The translations under genes were made by a program, and so were the position numbers. Below, piece by piece: positions 45,065 through 55,743 of a stretch of 64,000 nucleotides of DNA; position 1 is the first letter of the stretch, and every line of letters begins with the position of its first letter. Below the pieces are notes generated by a model. It was not told the DNA's origin. It made no database searches and was given only the letters and a program-made list of their open reading frames with translations. Origin of the DNA: Roseiarcus sp963775575 (GTDB taxonomy: Bacteria > Pseudomonadota > Alphaproteobacteria > Rhizobiales > Beijerinckiaceae). The stretch lies in the NCBI GenBank assembly GCA_963775575.1, contig CAVZJG010000002.1, forward strand, positions 1,612,001 to 1,676,000. The letters run 5' to 3'.

Positions 45065-46549
45065 TCACCGGAACGGCGGCTCGTCGAAACTGCGCAACTT
45101 GCGCGAATGCAGCGTCCCGTGCTGGTTCTGCAGCAGCTCCAGGGCGGCGATGCCGATCTGCAGATGCTCGCCGATCGCGCGCTCGTAGAAGGCGTTGGCC
45201 GCGCCGGGCAGTTTGATTTCGCCGTGCAGCGGCTTGTCGGAAACGCACAGCAACGCGCCGTAGGGCACGCGCATGCGGAAGCCCTGCGTCGCGATGGTGG
45301 CCGATTCCATGTCGACCGCGACGGCGCGCGACAGGTTGATGCGCCGGCGCTCCTGCGTCCAGCGCAATTCCCAATTGCGGTCTTCGTTGGTGACCACGGT
45401 GCCGGTGCGCAGGCGCCGCTTCAGCGCTTCGCCGCGATCGCCGGTGACGCGCGCCACCGCCTCCTGCAGCGCGACCTGCACTTCGGCGAGCGCCGGGATC
45501 GGCACGTCCGGCGGCACCGCGCTGTCGAGGATGCTGTCCTGCCTGAGATAGGCGTGGGCGAGCACGTAATCGCCGATGATCTGCGACTGCCTGAGGCCGG
45601 CGCAATGGCCGACCATCAGCCAGCAATGCGGGCGCAGCACCGCGATGTGGTCGGTGATGGTCTTGGCGTTGGCCGGCCCGACGCCGATGTTGACCAGGCT
45701 GACGCCGCGCCCGTCGGCGCGCACGACGTGATAGGCGGGCATCTGGAAGCGATGCCAGACGACGGCCGCCGCCTGCGCCTCGGCTTCCTCCGGCGTCGAC
45801 GTCGCGTCGATCACGACGTTGCCGGGCAGGACCATCTTTTCGGCGGCGCCGATGCGCAGTTGCTCCAAGCCCCAGCGAATGAACTGATCGACGTAGCGAT
45901 GATAGTTGGTCAGCAGCACCCAGGGCTGCATCGCGCGCCAGTCGGAGCCGGTGTAATGCACCAGCCGGCGCAAGGAATAATCGACGCGCACGGCGTCGAA
46001 CAGGGATATCGGGCGCTCGAAGCCGGGACGAATCTCGAACGCGCCGTCCGCGATCTCGTCGCCGACGACCGTCAGCGAGGGCGCCGGAAAGAAGCGCGCG
46101 AGTTCGGAGGCGCTCGCGCCGCCGCGCCCCAGTTCGTCGCCGCTCTCGAACACGTAGGGGTAAGGGATTTCCTGCGCGCCGACGCCGACGTCGATCTCGG
46201 CGCCGAATTCGGCGACCAAGGGTTCGAGCTGTTCGAGCAGATAGGCGCGAAAATCCTCGGGCTGGGTCACGGTCGTCGAATAGACGCCCGCCTCGCTGAA
46301 CTTGGCGAACGCGCGCGCGCTCGAAGGCGGCACGCCCTCGGGCTGGTAGGTGACGCGCAATTCGGGATAGCGAAAGCGCGCGCGCATTTCGGCGCTCGGC
46401 GGAACGCCGTCGATCAGAAAGCTCTCGACGGCCGCGCGCAGCGACCCCGCCGCTCGCGCGTAGAGCTCGGCGAGGCGATCGACCGCCGCGGCGGGCGTCG
46501 CGACGCGTTCGAAGGATCCGGTCACGCCGCCCTGCGGAGGCTTGTTCAC
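45065..46549 (-). CDS. amn: AMP nucleosidase
   Basis: Splits AMP into adenine and ribose 5-phosphate; 494 residues, the usual size. N-terminal AMP-nucleosidase domain, then the phosphorylase-like catalytic domain with VSLVNIGVGPANAKTITDH, LMVGHCAGLR and the late VAVDMESATIATQGFR holding the base-binding Glu and Asp. Transcribed with ridA upstream (13 bp gap). Confidence 0.94.
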   Translation of the reverse strand: MNKPPQGGVTGSFERVATPAAAVDRLAELYARAAGSLRAAVESFLIDGVPPSAEMRARFRYPELRVTYQPEGVPPSSARAFAKFSEAGVYSTTVTQPEDFRAYLLEQLEPLVAEFGAEIDVGVGAQEIPYPYVFESGDELGRGGASASELARFFPAPSLTVVGDEIADGAFEIRPGFERPISLFDAVRVDYSLRRLVHYTGSDWRAMQPWVLLTNYHRYVDQFIRWGLEQLRIGAAEKMVLPGNVVIDATSTPEEAEAQAAAVVWHRFQMPAYHVVRADGRGVSLVNIGVGPANAKTITDHIAVLRPHCWLMVGHCAGLRQSQIIGDYVLAHAYLRQDSILDSAVPPDVPIPALAEVQVALQEAVARVTGDRGEALKRRLRTGTVVTNEDRNWELRWTQERRRINLSRAVAVDMESATIATQGFRMRVPYGALLCVSDKPLHGEIKLPGAANAFYERAIGEHLQIGIAALELLQNQHGTLHSRKLRSFDEPPFR

Positions 46550-46562
46550 GCTGTTGAGCCCC

Positions 46563-46922
46563 CTATTTCGACGGTCTGGCCGCGACGCAGGCGATCTCGA
46601 CGCGATAGGCGGGCGCGATGAGCTTGGCCTCGACCGTGGCGCGCGCGGGCGTATGGCCTTTGACGACCCAAGCGTCCCAGATCGCGTTCATCTCGGCGAA
46701 AGTCGCGATGTCGGCCAAATAGATCGTCGCCGAGAGGATGCGCGTCTTGTCCGAGCCGGCCTCGGCGAGCAGGCGATCGATCGAATCGAGGATTTCCCTG
46801 GTCTGCTCGCCGACGCTCTTGCCCGCGGTTTTGTCGGCGACCTGGCCGGCGAGATAGATCGTATGGCCGTGGACGACCGCCTGCGCCATGCGGGGGCCGA
46901 CGCCGATACGTTCGATGCTCAT
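46563..46922 (-). CDS. RidA-family protein
   Basis: 119-residue YjgF/YER057c/UK114 protein. Typical members deaminate reactive enamines and imines from PLP enzymes. The key Arg is in PAYRVEIACVA and the motif ARATVEAKLIAP is conserved. It lies just before amn and may be co-transcribed with it. Confidence 0.9.
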   Translation of the reverse strand: MSIERIGVGPRMAQAVVHGHTIYLAGQVADKTAGKSVGEQTREILDSIDRLLAEAGSDKTRILSATIYLADIATFAEMNAIWDAWVVKGHTPARATVEAKLIAPAYRVEIACVAARPSK

Positions 46923-46957
46923 GAAAGAGGCCTCTGCCTTGGGAGAGAGCGAGACGG

Positions 46958-47485
46958 TCAGAATAGCGTGAAGCCGGGCACGGCGCCCATGTAATCGCGC
47001 TTGCCGATCGCGACGCCGGCGTAGCGCAAGATGGCGTAGGCGGTCGTCAGGTGGAAATAGAAGTTCGGCAGCGCGTAATGCAGGAGGTAGTTCGCGCCGA
47101 TCATTTTCGCCTTCTTGTTCGCCCCCGCGGGAAAGACGATTTCGCGCTCAGCCCCGGCGTCGATCGCTTTGGCGTCGAGGCCAGCGAGGACGGCGAGCGT
47201 CTTCTTGATGCGCGCCTTCAGTTCGTCGAGCGAAGCCTCGTTGTCCTCGAACTTCGGCGCCTCGACGCCGGCGAGCCGCGCGGCGCCGTTCTTGGCGTGA
47301 TCGCAGAAAATCTGCACCTGACGCGGGAACGCGAACATGTCCGGCCGCAGCCGCATCGTCGCATAGATGGCGGGATCGAACTTGCACGCCGCCGCGTGCG
47401 CCGCCGCCTTGTCGAGGATCGCCGAAAAGGCGTTTAGCGAACGTTCGAATACGGGAACGCTGGACTGATAAAGCGAAAAGGACAT
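46958..47485 (-). CDS. DUF1993-family protein
   Basis: 175 residues, helical bundle of the DinB-like superfamily. Family strings VPVFERSLNAFSAILDKA, TMRLRPDMFAFPRQVQIFCD and NYLLHYALPNFYFHLTTAY match DUF1993. The His residues near 139 and 147 could bind metal as in DinB folds. Function unknown. Start at 47485 with a purine-rich site upstream. Confidence 0.85.
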   Translation of the reverse strand: MSFSLYQSSVPVFERSLNAFSAILDKAAAHAAACKFDPAIYATMRLRPDMFAFPRQVQIFCDHAKNGAARLAGVEAPKFEDNEASLDELKARIKKTLAVLAGLDAKAIDAGAEREIVFPAGANKKAKMIGANYLLHYALPNFYFHLTTAYAILRYAGVAIGKRDYMGAVPGFTLF

Positions 47486-47588
47486 GGCGGAGCCTTCCTC
47501 GTGAGCCTTCGCGACGCGCGAAGGCGCGCAACTTGCACACAATGGCCGCCGAATTCAACGGGCGGCGCGAAGTCGCTTCGTCGAAACG

Positions 47589-47936
47589 CTATTTCGTCGG
47601 CGCCGGCTGGCCCTCGGCTCGCGGCAGCGCCGGGTCGAAGCAGGCCCACTTCGGCGCCGAGCGCGTCCAAATCGCCGCCTCGGGCTTGCCGAGTTCGGGA
47701 TCGTCGAGCGTGCCGACGCGCACGATGATCACGTTCGGGCGCGGCTCGGCCTCGCTGAACAACGGCGTCCCGCAGGCGGGGCAGAAGCGGCGATGCATCG
47801 TCGCGCCGCTATCGGCGACCGACGTATAGACCGCCGTTTCGCCCGTCGCGGTGAAGGCGTCCTTGCGGAAAACCGCGTTCACCGTGCCGCCGCCCGCGCT
47901 CAAGTACTGGCGTAGCCGGCGCCGGCGCTGCCGCAC
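47589..47936 (-). pseudogene. GFA-domain protein, 5'-truncated
   Basis: C-terminal two thirds of a glutathione-dependent formaldehyde-activating (GFA) family protein: FRKDAFTATGETAVY and the zinc pair RRFCPACGTPLFSEAE. The N-terminal zinc-binding Cys motifs (the GxCxCGxxR and CHCxxC strings) are missing; sequence upstream of about 47900 does not supply them in any frame I read. Probably a decayed gene. Confidence 0.65.
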
Positions 47937-48297
47937 GCCGAGCGGCCTCTCGGCGCTCGACTTGGCTTCAGCGCGCCTCGGCGTCGTCCGCCGACGAGCT
48001 GGCGGCAGTCCAACTGGCGGGTGCAGGTTGCCACGAGCCCGAAACCGCGGCAGATTGGGCTTGAACCGGCGGCCGTTTGGTGGATGTCGGTTATCCTTGT
48101 CAAGGAACGAGCTGGGGCGCGCGCTTAGTTTTTCGGAGTTCTGGGCTCCTCAGTGGTCGTGCCGAAATGTGCGCAGAAAAAGACCAGAATTGGGCGAGAG
48201 GAGAGACATCGAACGCTAACGAGATTAAATGAGGACTAGACGTAGCTAGCGTCGATGGCTCTTATTCTCGGAAGCCTTTGATACTACGGAGACACCC
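47937..48297. other. Intergenic, no gene recognised
   Basis: Upstream remains of the GFA gene may be here but are not readable. The part from about 48100 is AT-richer and precedes a secreted-protein gene; no clear promoter. Confidence 0.35.
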
Positions 48298-48678
48298 ATG
48301 AAATTGTTTGTCGGAATCACGTTCGCCTTATTTGTGCTGTGCAACTCCACCGCGCAAGCGAGGCCCTTGTCCGCCGACGACGTGAAATTCCTTAAGGGAT
48401 GTGACATCGCCCAGGCCGACATCGACGTCATTTCTAAATTGGCCCGCGTCGGGCAGATGAAGATTGGGGGCATTCTGATGGCCAACGACAGACAGTGCAC
48501 CGATCTCAAGCCGTTCCAGGCGACCAGGAAATTCTCCCGCGTGTTCAATCCACCGCCGAGTTCCATTCCCGTCCCGCCGATCGAATATGACGCAGATTAC
48601 CTGACCCAGGCAGAATTGGGTTTCATCAACAAATGGGAAAAGGACATGTTGGTGAAGCAGGGAGTGCTGGCGCCGTAG
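48298..48678 (+). CDS. Secreted protein of unknown function
   Basis: 126 residues with a signal peptide (LFVGITFALFVLCNSTAQA, cut near residue 21). The mature part begins with a helix (SADDVKFLKGCDIAQADIDV) and ends with a helical segment; two Cys. GGAGAC is upstream of the ATG. No family recognised. Confidence 0.65.
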   Translation: MKLFVGITFALFVLCNSTAQARPLSADDVKFLKGCDIAQADIDVISKLARVGQMKIGGILMANDRQCTDLKPFQATRKFSRVFNPPPSSIPVPPIEYDADYLTQAELGFINKWEKDMLVKQGVLAP

Positions 48679-48752
48679 CAAGCAGCGGCTAAAAAGCACT
48701 GAACGCCGATCCCTTGAAAGTGCTTGCTGGTATTGTGTTCGGGGGTTACGGG

Positions 48753-48815
48753 TTGAAGTCAAGGATGCGTGGCGCCGCCTTCGGCGGCGGCCCTACGGGC
48801 CGTCCTTGAGTTCAA
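48753..48815. repeat. Hairpin with nested stem
   Basis: TTGAAGTCAAGGA (48753-48765) pairs with TCCTTGAGTTCAA (48803-48815) with one mismatch; inside is the smaller stem GCCGCC-TTCG-GGCGGC. It follows the secreted-protein gene by about 75 bp and may be a terminator or another copy of the palindromes common in this window. Confidence 0.55.
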
Positions 48816-48930
48816 ATTCCTTTCGCGCATAATCGCCTCCAAGCATCCAATGAATGTCTGGCGCTGAAGCCAGCGCCAGTTTCGCAGGTGTCTGAACCAT
48901 GGCCGCCGGTCGCAGAGAGGAAGTCAGGAC

Positions 48931-49230
48931 GTGGCTCGAATCCCCAACCCCCCGGTCCATCCCGGCGAGATTCTGCGCGAGGAGTTTCTCGTTCCGCTCG
49001 GCATGAGCGCGGGGGCGCTCGCCAAGCGGCTCAACGTGCCGCGCACCCGCATCGAGCGCCTGGTCTCGGAGACGACGGCGATGACGCCGGATACGGCGCT
49101 GCGGCTCGGCAAGTTCTTCGCGACCTCGCCGGAGTTCTGGATGAACCTGCAGACCGCGTTCGATCTGACGGCGCAGTCACACGCGATGAAAAAGGAAATC
49201 GCGGCGATCGAGGAGATGAAGGCGGCTTGA
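48931..49230 (+). CDS. HigA/VapI-like antitoxin, no toxin seen
   Basis: 99-residue helix-turn-helix protein starting at a GTG with GAGGAAG upstream. The opening PPVHPGEILREEFLVPLGMS and the HTH GALAKRLNVPRTRIERLVSE are typical of HigA antitoxins. HigB toxin genes normally lie directly upstream; the 250 bp here contain a hairpin and no RelE-like frame. It may act alone as a regulator. Confidence 0.85.
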   Translation: MARIPNPPVHPGEILREEFLVPLGMSAGALAKRLNVPRTRIERLVSETTAMTPDTALRLGKFFATSPEFWMNLQTAFDLTAQSHAMKKEIAAIEEMKAA

Positions 49231-49240
49231 CGAGGCGCCC

Positions 49241-50857
<1,617 letters not shown>

Positions 50858-51017
50858 GCGCCGCTCCGGGGCTTGCGAGGGACGCGTGGGATGTAGTCCT
50901 TCGCACGATCCATTCCAAGCGGCGCTGCGAAGGCGCGTTCGCAGACTCCAGCGCAGCGACATTACGGGGCAAGTCGGCGGGGCGCTTTTCCCGCCCGATC
51001 AATACACACTTTGTCAA

Positions 51018-52286
51018 TCAGACGAAGCGGTGGCTCAATTGCATGATGTCGCGATAGGGGATCACGCCTTTCATGACGTTCCCCTCGCCGACGATCGGGA
51101 TGGCGCGGAAGCTGTAGCGGGCGAATAGCTTGGACGCCTCGGCCACGGTGTCGTTCTCGTCGAGGCTGACGACATTGGCGGTCATGATGCGATCGAGCGT
51201 GTCGGTCAGGTCGGCCTGCAACAACTCCTTGATGTCGACGACGCCCAGCAGAACGTTGGCGGGATCGGTGACGTAGATATACATCACCACGTCGGCGTCC
51301 TTGGCCGCAGTGCGGAACTTGACCATCACTTCGCGCACCGTCGTCTGCGGCGGGAAGGTGATGTAATGCGCGGTGGCGAAGAAGAGGATGTGATCCTCGT
51401 GCTTCTCGATCAGCGAGCGGACTTTCGTCGCTTCCGACGCGTCGATCTTGTCCAGGATGGCGTCGGTCTCGCTGGCCGGCAGCTCGGCGAGGATGTCGGC
51501 GGCCTGCCCCGGGGTCATTTCGTTGACCAGTTCGGTGACGCGCTCAATCGTGAGTGAAGACACCAGGTCGCGCTGCACGCGGGGCTCCACCTCCTCCAGC
51601 GTGTCGGACGCGTGTTCGGTGTCGAGTTGGTTGAAGATCGCCATGCGCTGGTCGTGCTCCAACTCCTCGAGGATATCCGCCAGATCGACCGGATGAATAT
51701 CGGGCAGCTTTTCTTTCAGCACGTTGAGCTTCACGTTGCCGTTGAAGCCGCCCATGGGCTGCGGCAACTGTTGCACATAGCTCCAGGGGATGGTGTCCTC
51801 GTCGATCTTCGCCGCAACCGAACGGATGAAGTTCGCCAGCTTTCTCAGTCCGATGCGGCGCAGGAAGCCGGCCCGCGAACAGTCGACGTCGGTAACGTAG
51901 AGGCGGCCATGGCGCTCGATCAACTTGATGTCATAGACGACCTCGACCTCGTCGTCGTCGCTGTCCAACACCTTCTTGTCGAGCAAGTGATCGCGCAGGC
52001 AGATCTGTCCATCGGCCGGCTCGCTCTCATAGGGCTCGAGGGCGGCGATCGAAAGCTGCGCGCGGCCGTTCGCGCCGAGTCGCTCAATCTTGTCCCACGG
52101 CACCATCAGCGATTTGTAGCCGAAGGGCCGGTCGATCAGCAGATGCGTGACTTCCGGCAGCTTGCCGTGTTCGGCGACAATGACGTCCGCCAGTTTGCCG
52201 ATCGTCTTGCCCCCGACGCGAGCCTTGCCGCCAATGAGATCGCTGAGGAGATACACGTCGTCGGAATTGTTGGCGTCGGAAGGCAT
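51018..52286 (-). CDS. PRC-barrel / MgtE-N / CBS soluble protein
   Basis: 422 residues in three parts: two PRC-barrel-like units (about 10-75 and 90-160), an MgtE N-terminal superhelical domain (about 190-290, DLADILEELEHDQRMAIFNQ, then TPGQAADILAELPASETDAI), and a CBS pair (about 295-420). It equals the cytosolic Mg2+-sensing part of MgtE without the channel. The gene is in one unit with a 64-residue membrane protein and an NRAMP-type transporter, so it probably gates or senses metal for that transporter. That role is inference. Confidence 0.88.
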   Translation of the reverse strand: MPSDANNSDDVYLLSDLIGGKARVGGKTIGKLADVIVAEHGKLPEVTHLLIDRPFGYKSLMVPWDKIERLGANGRAQLSIAALEPYESEPADGQICLRDHLLDKKVLDSDDDEVEVVYDIKLIERHGRLYVTDVDCSRAGFLRRIGLRKLANFIRSVAAKIDEDTIPWSYVQQLPQPMGGFNGNVKLNVLKEKLPDIHPVDLADILEELEHDQRMAIFNQLDTEHASDTLEEVEPRVQRDLVSSLTIERVTELVNEMTPGQAADILAELPASETDAILDKIDASEATKVRSLIEKHEDHILFFATAHYITFPPQTTVREVMVKFRTAAKDADVVMYIYVTDPANVLLGVVDIKELLQADLTDTLDRIMTANVVSLDENDTVAEASKLFARYSFRAIPIVGEGNVMKGVIPYRDIMQLSHRFV

Positions 52287-52301
52287 GTCTTCCTCCCATT
52301 C

Positions 52302-52496
52302 TCATTGCATGACGACGGAGATGAATTTGTAGCCGAGCAGACCGACCAGCGCGAGCAAATACAGGCGCAGGATCAGCAGCGCCCACTTCACCGCCGGAGA
52401 CATAGTCAGTCTGGGTTTGGCGAAACGCCGATTGATCGCGCGCACCTGTTCGACTTGGCGCGAGACCAACATGCGGAGGGCATGGGTGAAGTTCAC
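52302..52496 (-). CDS. Small single-helix membrane protein
   Basis: 64 residues: a basic N-terminal half (MLVSRQVEQVRAINRRFAKP) and one membrane helix (WALLILRLYLLALVGLLGYK). It sits between the NRAMP and MgtE-N/CBS genes with gaps of 9 and 15 bp, so it is almost certainly co-transcribed and could be a subunit. No family recognised. Confidence 0.7.
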   Translation of the reverse strand: MNFTHALRMLVSRQVEQVRAINRRFAKPRLTMSPAVKWALLILRLYLLALVGLLGYKFISVVMQ

Positions 52497-52505
52497 GTCG
52501 TCCTC

Positions 52506-53774
52506 CTAGTTGAACAGCGTGGGAAACAGCGTGCTCACCCCGAAAAGGGTGGATAGCACGATGATTATGGCGACAATGGAGCCGTTGATAATGTTGTCCC
52601 CGAGGCCGTTGGTGCGATCGCCCATGGTGCCCTTGTCGTTCAGCAGCAGGATGAGGAACACCAGCGCCGCCGGCAGCAGCGTCACCGCCACCACTTGAAC
52701 GAACAAGGTGATCAGCACCAGCGGAGCGCCCGGAATCAGCACCACGAGACCGGCGGTGATCAGGGCGAAGAAATAGCTGACATAGAACAGCGGCGCTTCC
52801 CTGATCTTGTTGTTGAGCGAGTGCGCCCAGCCGAAAACTTCGCCGAAGGCCCAAGAGCTGGCGAGCGAAATGCAAATGGCGCCGAGCAGGCCGGCGTCGA
52901 ACAGCCCGATCGCCATGAAGACGCCGGCGTAGTAGTCGGTCTCCATCAACTTCTTGGAAGCCTGGGCGGCGTCGTTGATGTCTTGGCCGTTGAGCACTGT
53001 GCCGGTGACGATGACGATGAAGACGGCCACCAGCACGGTGAAAAAGGCGCCCACCAGCGTGTCGAACTTGCCCCAGGCGATATCCTTCTCCTTCAGGCCC
53101 TTGTCGACCACCGAAGACTGCTGAAAGAACAGCATCCACGGCGCAATGGTGGTGCCGATGTTGGCCATGAGAAAGAAGAACAATTGACCGTTGAACCCGC
53201 CGGGGAAGTTGGGGATCAAGCCGTGCGCGAGGACATCTGAAACCTTCGGATGCACGAGGAAGGTGCCAGGGATGTAGATCAGGTTGAGAGCGCAGAACGC
53301 CAACGCCAGCTTCTCCCAGGTCCAATAGCGGCCATTCACCACCATGAAGCCCATCAGCAAGCAGACGCCGACGACCGTAAGCCAGGGGGGCACGCCGAAA
53401 ATCGCCAGCGCCGAGGTCATGCCGATGAACTCGGTGACCAGGGTCAACCAGTCGACGAGCAACAAGTCCAAGAGCGAGAACCAGCCCCAGAAGGGGCCAA
53501 AGCCGTCGAAGATCGCTTCGGCGTGCCCCCGCTTGGTCACCGCCCCCAGCCGAACCGTCATTTCCTGGATGTAATAGGCCACCGGCCCCAAGATCACGAG
53601 GAACCAGATCAGGTAGTACTCGTACTTGGCGCCGGTCGCCGCGTAGGTGGTAATGCCTCCGGCGTCGTTGTCGGCGATCATCACCACGACGCCCGGTCCG
53701 GCGAGCACCAGGTAGAGGCGGACGGCCTTCGACCAGCGCTGCATCCGGTAATAGAAACGAGCGACCCAATTCAT
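52506..53774 (-). CDS. Divergent NRAMP-family metal transporter
   Basis: 422 residues with about eleven membrane helices, SLC11/NRAMP fold. The TM1 metal-site motif, DPGN in MntH, reads DAGG here (IADNDAGGITTYAATGAKYE), and the TM6 motif MPH reads APW (GTTIAPWMLFFQQSSVV). Loss of the TM6 Met is a feature of NRAMP-related magnesium transporters, but the TM1 Asn is lost as well. Starts at 53774; a longer frame is arginine-rich and unlikely. Promoter must lie in 53775-54145. The ion is uncertain; the MgtE-like partner favours Mg2+. Confidence 0.88.
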   Translation of the reverse strand: MNWVARFYYRMQRWSKAVRLYLVLAGPGVVVMIADNDAGGITTYAATGAKYEYYLIWFLVILGPVAYYIQEMTVRLGAVTKRGHAEAIFDGFGPFWGWFSLLDLLLVDWLTLVTEFIGMTSALAIFGVPPWLTVVGVCLLMGFMVVNGRYWTWEKLALAFCALNLIYIPGTFLVHPKVSDVLAHGLIPNFPGGFNGQLFFFLMANIGTTIAPWMLFFQQSSVVDKGLKEKDIAWGKFDTLVGAFFTVLVAVFIVIVTGTVLNGQDINDAAQASKKLMETDYYAGVFMAIGLFDAGLLGAICISLASSWAFGEVFGWAHSLNNKIREAPLFYVSYFFALITAGLVVLIPGAPLVLITLFVQVVAVTLLPAALVFLILLLNDKGTMGDRTNGLGDNIINGSIVAIIIVLSTLFGVSTLFPTLFN

Positions 53775-54145
53775 CGATCGTCTCCGCCTGCCGCCCCCCA
53801 ATGCGCGGCGGAACGCGAAACAGCTTGAACGACAGTCCCAGCGGTTGCCCGTGCCCGTGCGAAGCGTTTCTGGCTCGATAACACCGCGCTCGTAAACCGC
53901 GTATGACGGATTGCTCCGATACGTTTAGCCAGGGCGGATATCCTGCCTTTTGCGGTGCGTCAAATTGACTCGGGCTAACGATGCAACGTTGCCGGACAAC
54001 GGAAAAGCACAACCACTGCCCCGGCGGTTGGCCACCGGTCGACTGGGGTATTTCCCACATGAAGCCCGAGCGTGAATCGGCGCGGCGCTTGGCCCCCGAA
54101 TCGGCGGCAGGTCGGGTTAGGGGCGCTTCAAGGCGGCGCGCCGCT
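53775..54145. other. Intergenic between NRAMP operon and citE-like gene
   Basis: 371 bp with no gene. It must hold the promoter of the NRAMP unit (minus strand). I looked for M-box, yybP-ykoY and NiCo-type leaders and saw none convincing. Confidence 0.35.
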
Positions 54146-55033
54146 TCAGTTCGCGCTCGCCAGCGCTTCGATCCCTTGCGCGACCGCGAGCGTTCGGCGC
54201 GCCATCTGTTCGTGCAGCAGTTCGACCATGCGGCCGTTGAGCTGAATCGCGCCCTTGCCGGCGTTCTCCGGCAGGGCGAAAGCGGCGATGATCGCGCGCG
54301 CGGCGTCGATTTCCGCCGCGGTCGGCGCGAAGGCGGCGTTGCAGATCTCGATCTGGCCGGGGTGGATCAGCGTCTTGCCATCGAGGCCCATGTCGCGGCC
54401 CTGCTCGCACTCGGCCTTGAAGCCGGCGAGATCGTGAAAATCGTTGTAGACGCCGTCGATGATGTCGCAACCGTGGGCGCGCGCCGCGGCGACGCTGAGC
54501 GCGATCCAGGCGGCCATCGCCGGGCGTCCGGGCGTCAGGCGGGCGCGCGTCACCTTGGCGAGATCGTTGAGGCCCATCACCAGCGCCTCGAGGCGCGAAT
54601 CCGGATCGGCGGCGGTCGCGGCGATCGCGCCGGCGCTGAGGATCGCCGCCGGCGTCTCCATCATCGCCCACAGGCGCGTCCGCTCCGGCGCGCCGGCCTC
54701 GCGCAACGCGCGCGCGGCGGCCATGACCGCGCTCGGCCCGTCGACCTTGGGCAGCAGAATGGCGTCCGGCGCCGCGGCGATCGCGGCGGCCATGTCCTCG
54801 CCGCCCCAGGGCGTATCGGGGCCGTTGACGCGGATCACGACCTCGCGTCCGCCGAACCCGCCCGCGCGCGCCGCCTCGGCCGCCCGCGCCCGCGCGGCCG
54901 GCTTCAAGTCCGGCGCGACCGAGTCTTCGAGGTCGATGACGATCGCGTCGGCCGCCAGGCCGCGCGCCTTGGCGAGCGCCTTGGCGTTGGAGCCGGGCAC
55001 ATAGAGCGCGCTGCGGCGCGGGCGAGCGACCAT
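54146..55033 (-). CDS. CitE-like CoA-ester lyase or thioesterase
   Basis: 295-residue HpcH/HpaI aldolase-type TIM barrel. Features: RSALYVPGSNAKALAKAR with the CoA-binding region, VIDLEDSVAPD and the Mg-binding acidic pair, METPAAILSAGAI, and GKTLIHPGQIEICN near the end. Enzymes with this core include malyl-CoA lyase, malyl-CoA thioesterase and citramalyl-CoA lyase; the exact reaction cannot be chosen here. Confidence 0.85.
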   Translation of the reverse strand: MVARPRRSALYVPGSNAKALAKARGLAADAIVIDLEDSVAPDLKPAARARAAEAARAGGFGGREVVIRVNGPDTPWGGEDMAAAIAAAPDAILLPKVDGPSAVMAAARALREAGAPERTRLWAMMETPAAILSAGAIAATAADPDSRLEALVMGLNDLAKVTRARLTPGRPAMAAWIALSVAAARAHGCDIIDGVYNDFHDLAGFKAECEQGRDMGLDGKTLIHPGQIEICNAAFAPTAAEIDAARAIIAAFALPENAGKGAIQLNGRMVELLHEQMARRTLAVAQGIEALASAN

Positions 55034-55247
55034 GACAAACTCCTGACGATCATCCCTCCTTAAATTGTGCAGTGCACTCGCGCTAGAGGCATGAATCGCG
55101 CCGCATCCTAAGACTTAAGGCCAAGGCGAGCCGGCTGAACGTGGGCGAGGCGAGCCGATGGCGGCGCCTATCTGTGTGAAGTCGCGGCCTGACATGGCGC
55201 CCACGATTACGTGCGCGGCGCCAGGGACGTGCAAGAATGGCCGGTTG

Positions 55248-55715
55248 TCAGGCAGGAAATCGGGCGGGCTTGATGCCGAACCGAGACATTGGCGCGAAAT
55301 CAGGCGCTCGGTTCTGGTGCACGAAACTCACAATGCTGTCGCTTCGCGCGCCGAACTTCAGTCCGAGGGACTCGCCGGCGCGAAGCGCGAAATAGAGCGC
55401 GCGCCAAGGCGTCGGCACTAGGAAAACACGACGACCCGCCGCTCGGGCGATGCGCTCCAAGAGATCGCGGAATGCGATCGGCTCTGGGCAGGCCAGGGTG
55501 ATCGGCTGGGCCGCTCCGGCAAAATCGCCCGCGATCGCGCGACGCACAACTTCGCCGAGCGTCGCCTTGTCGAGCAGGTGCTGAGGAGAGCGCCCGTCGC
55601 CGATCAACGGGATGATGGTTGCGGTCCTGGCGATCTTGTCGATACTGGCGAACGCCCCGCCAGTTGTCCTGGCTGCGCCGACCCTGGCGTAGCGGCCAAC
55701 GATAGTTTATCAAGC
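55248..55715 (-). pseudogene. NAD-dependent epimerase, 5'-truncated
   Basis: C-terminal half of an extended SDR/epimerase: FASIDKIARTATIIPLIGDG, then HLLDKATLGEVVRRAIAGDF and ITLACPEPIAFRDLLERIAR. The N-terminal Rossmann part with GxxGxxG and the YxxxK catalytic pair are absent; the frame runs into a stop near 55713 and then into the opposite-strand ATP-grasp gene. Likely a leftover of a larger polysaccharide cluster. Confidence 0.75.
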
Positions 55716-55743
55716 GGCCCGGTCCAAACGGCGGCAGCGATTC

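Noticed and set aside
53775..54145. Metal riboswitch upstream of the NRAMP gene
   Set aside because: No pattern of M-box, yybP-ykoY or NiCo aptamers could be found on the relevant strand.
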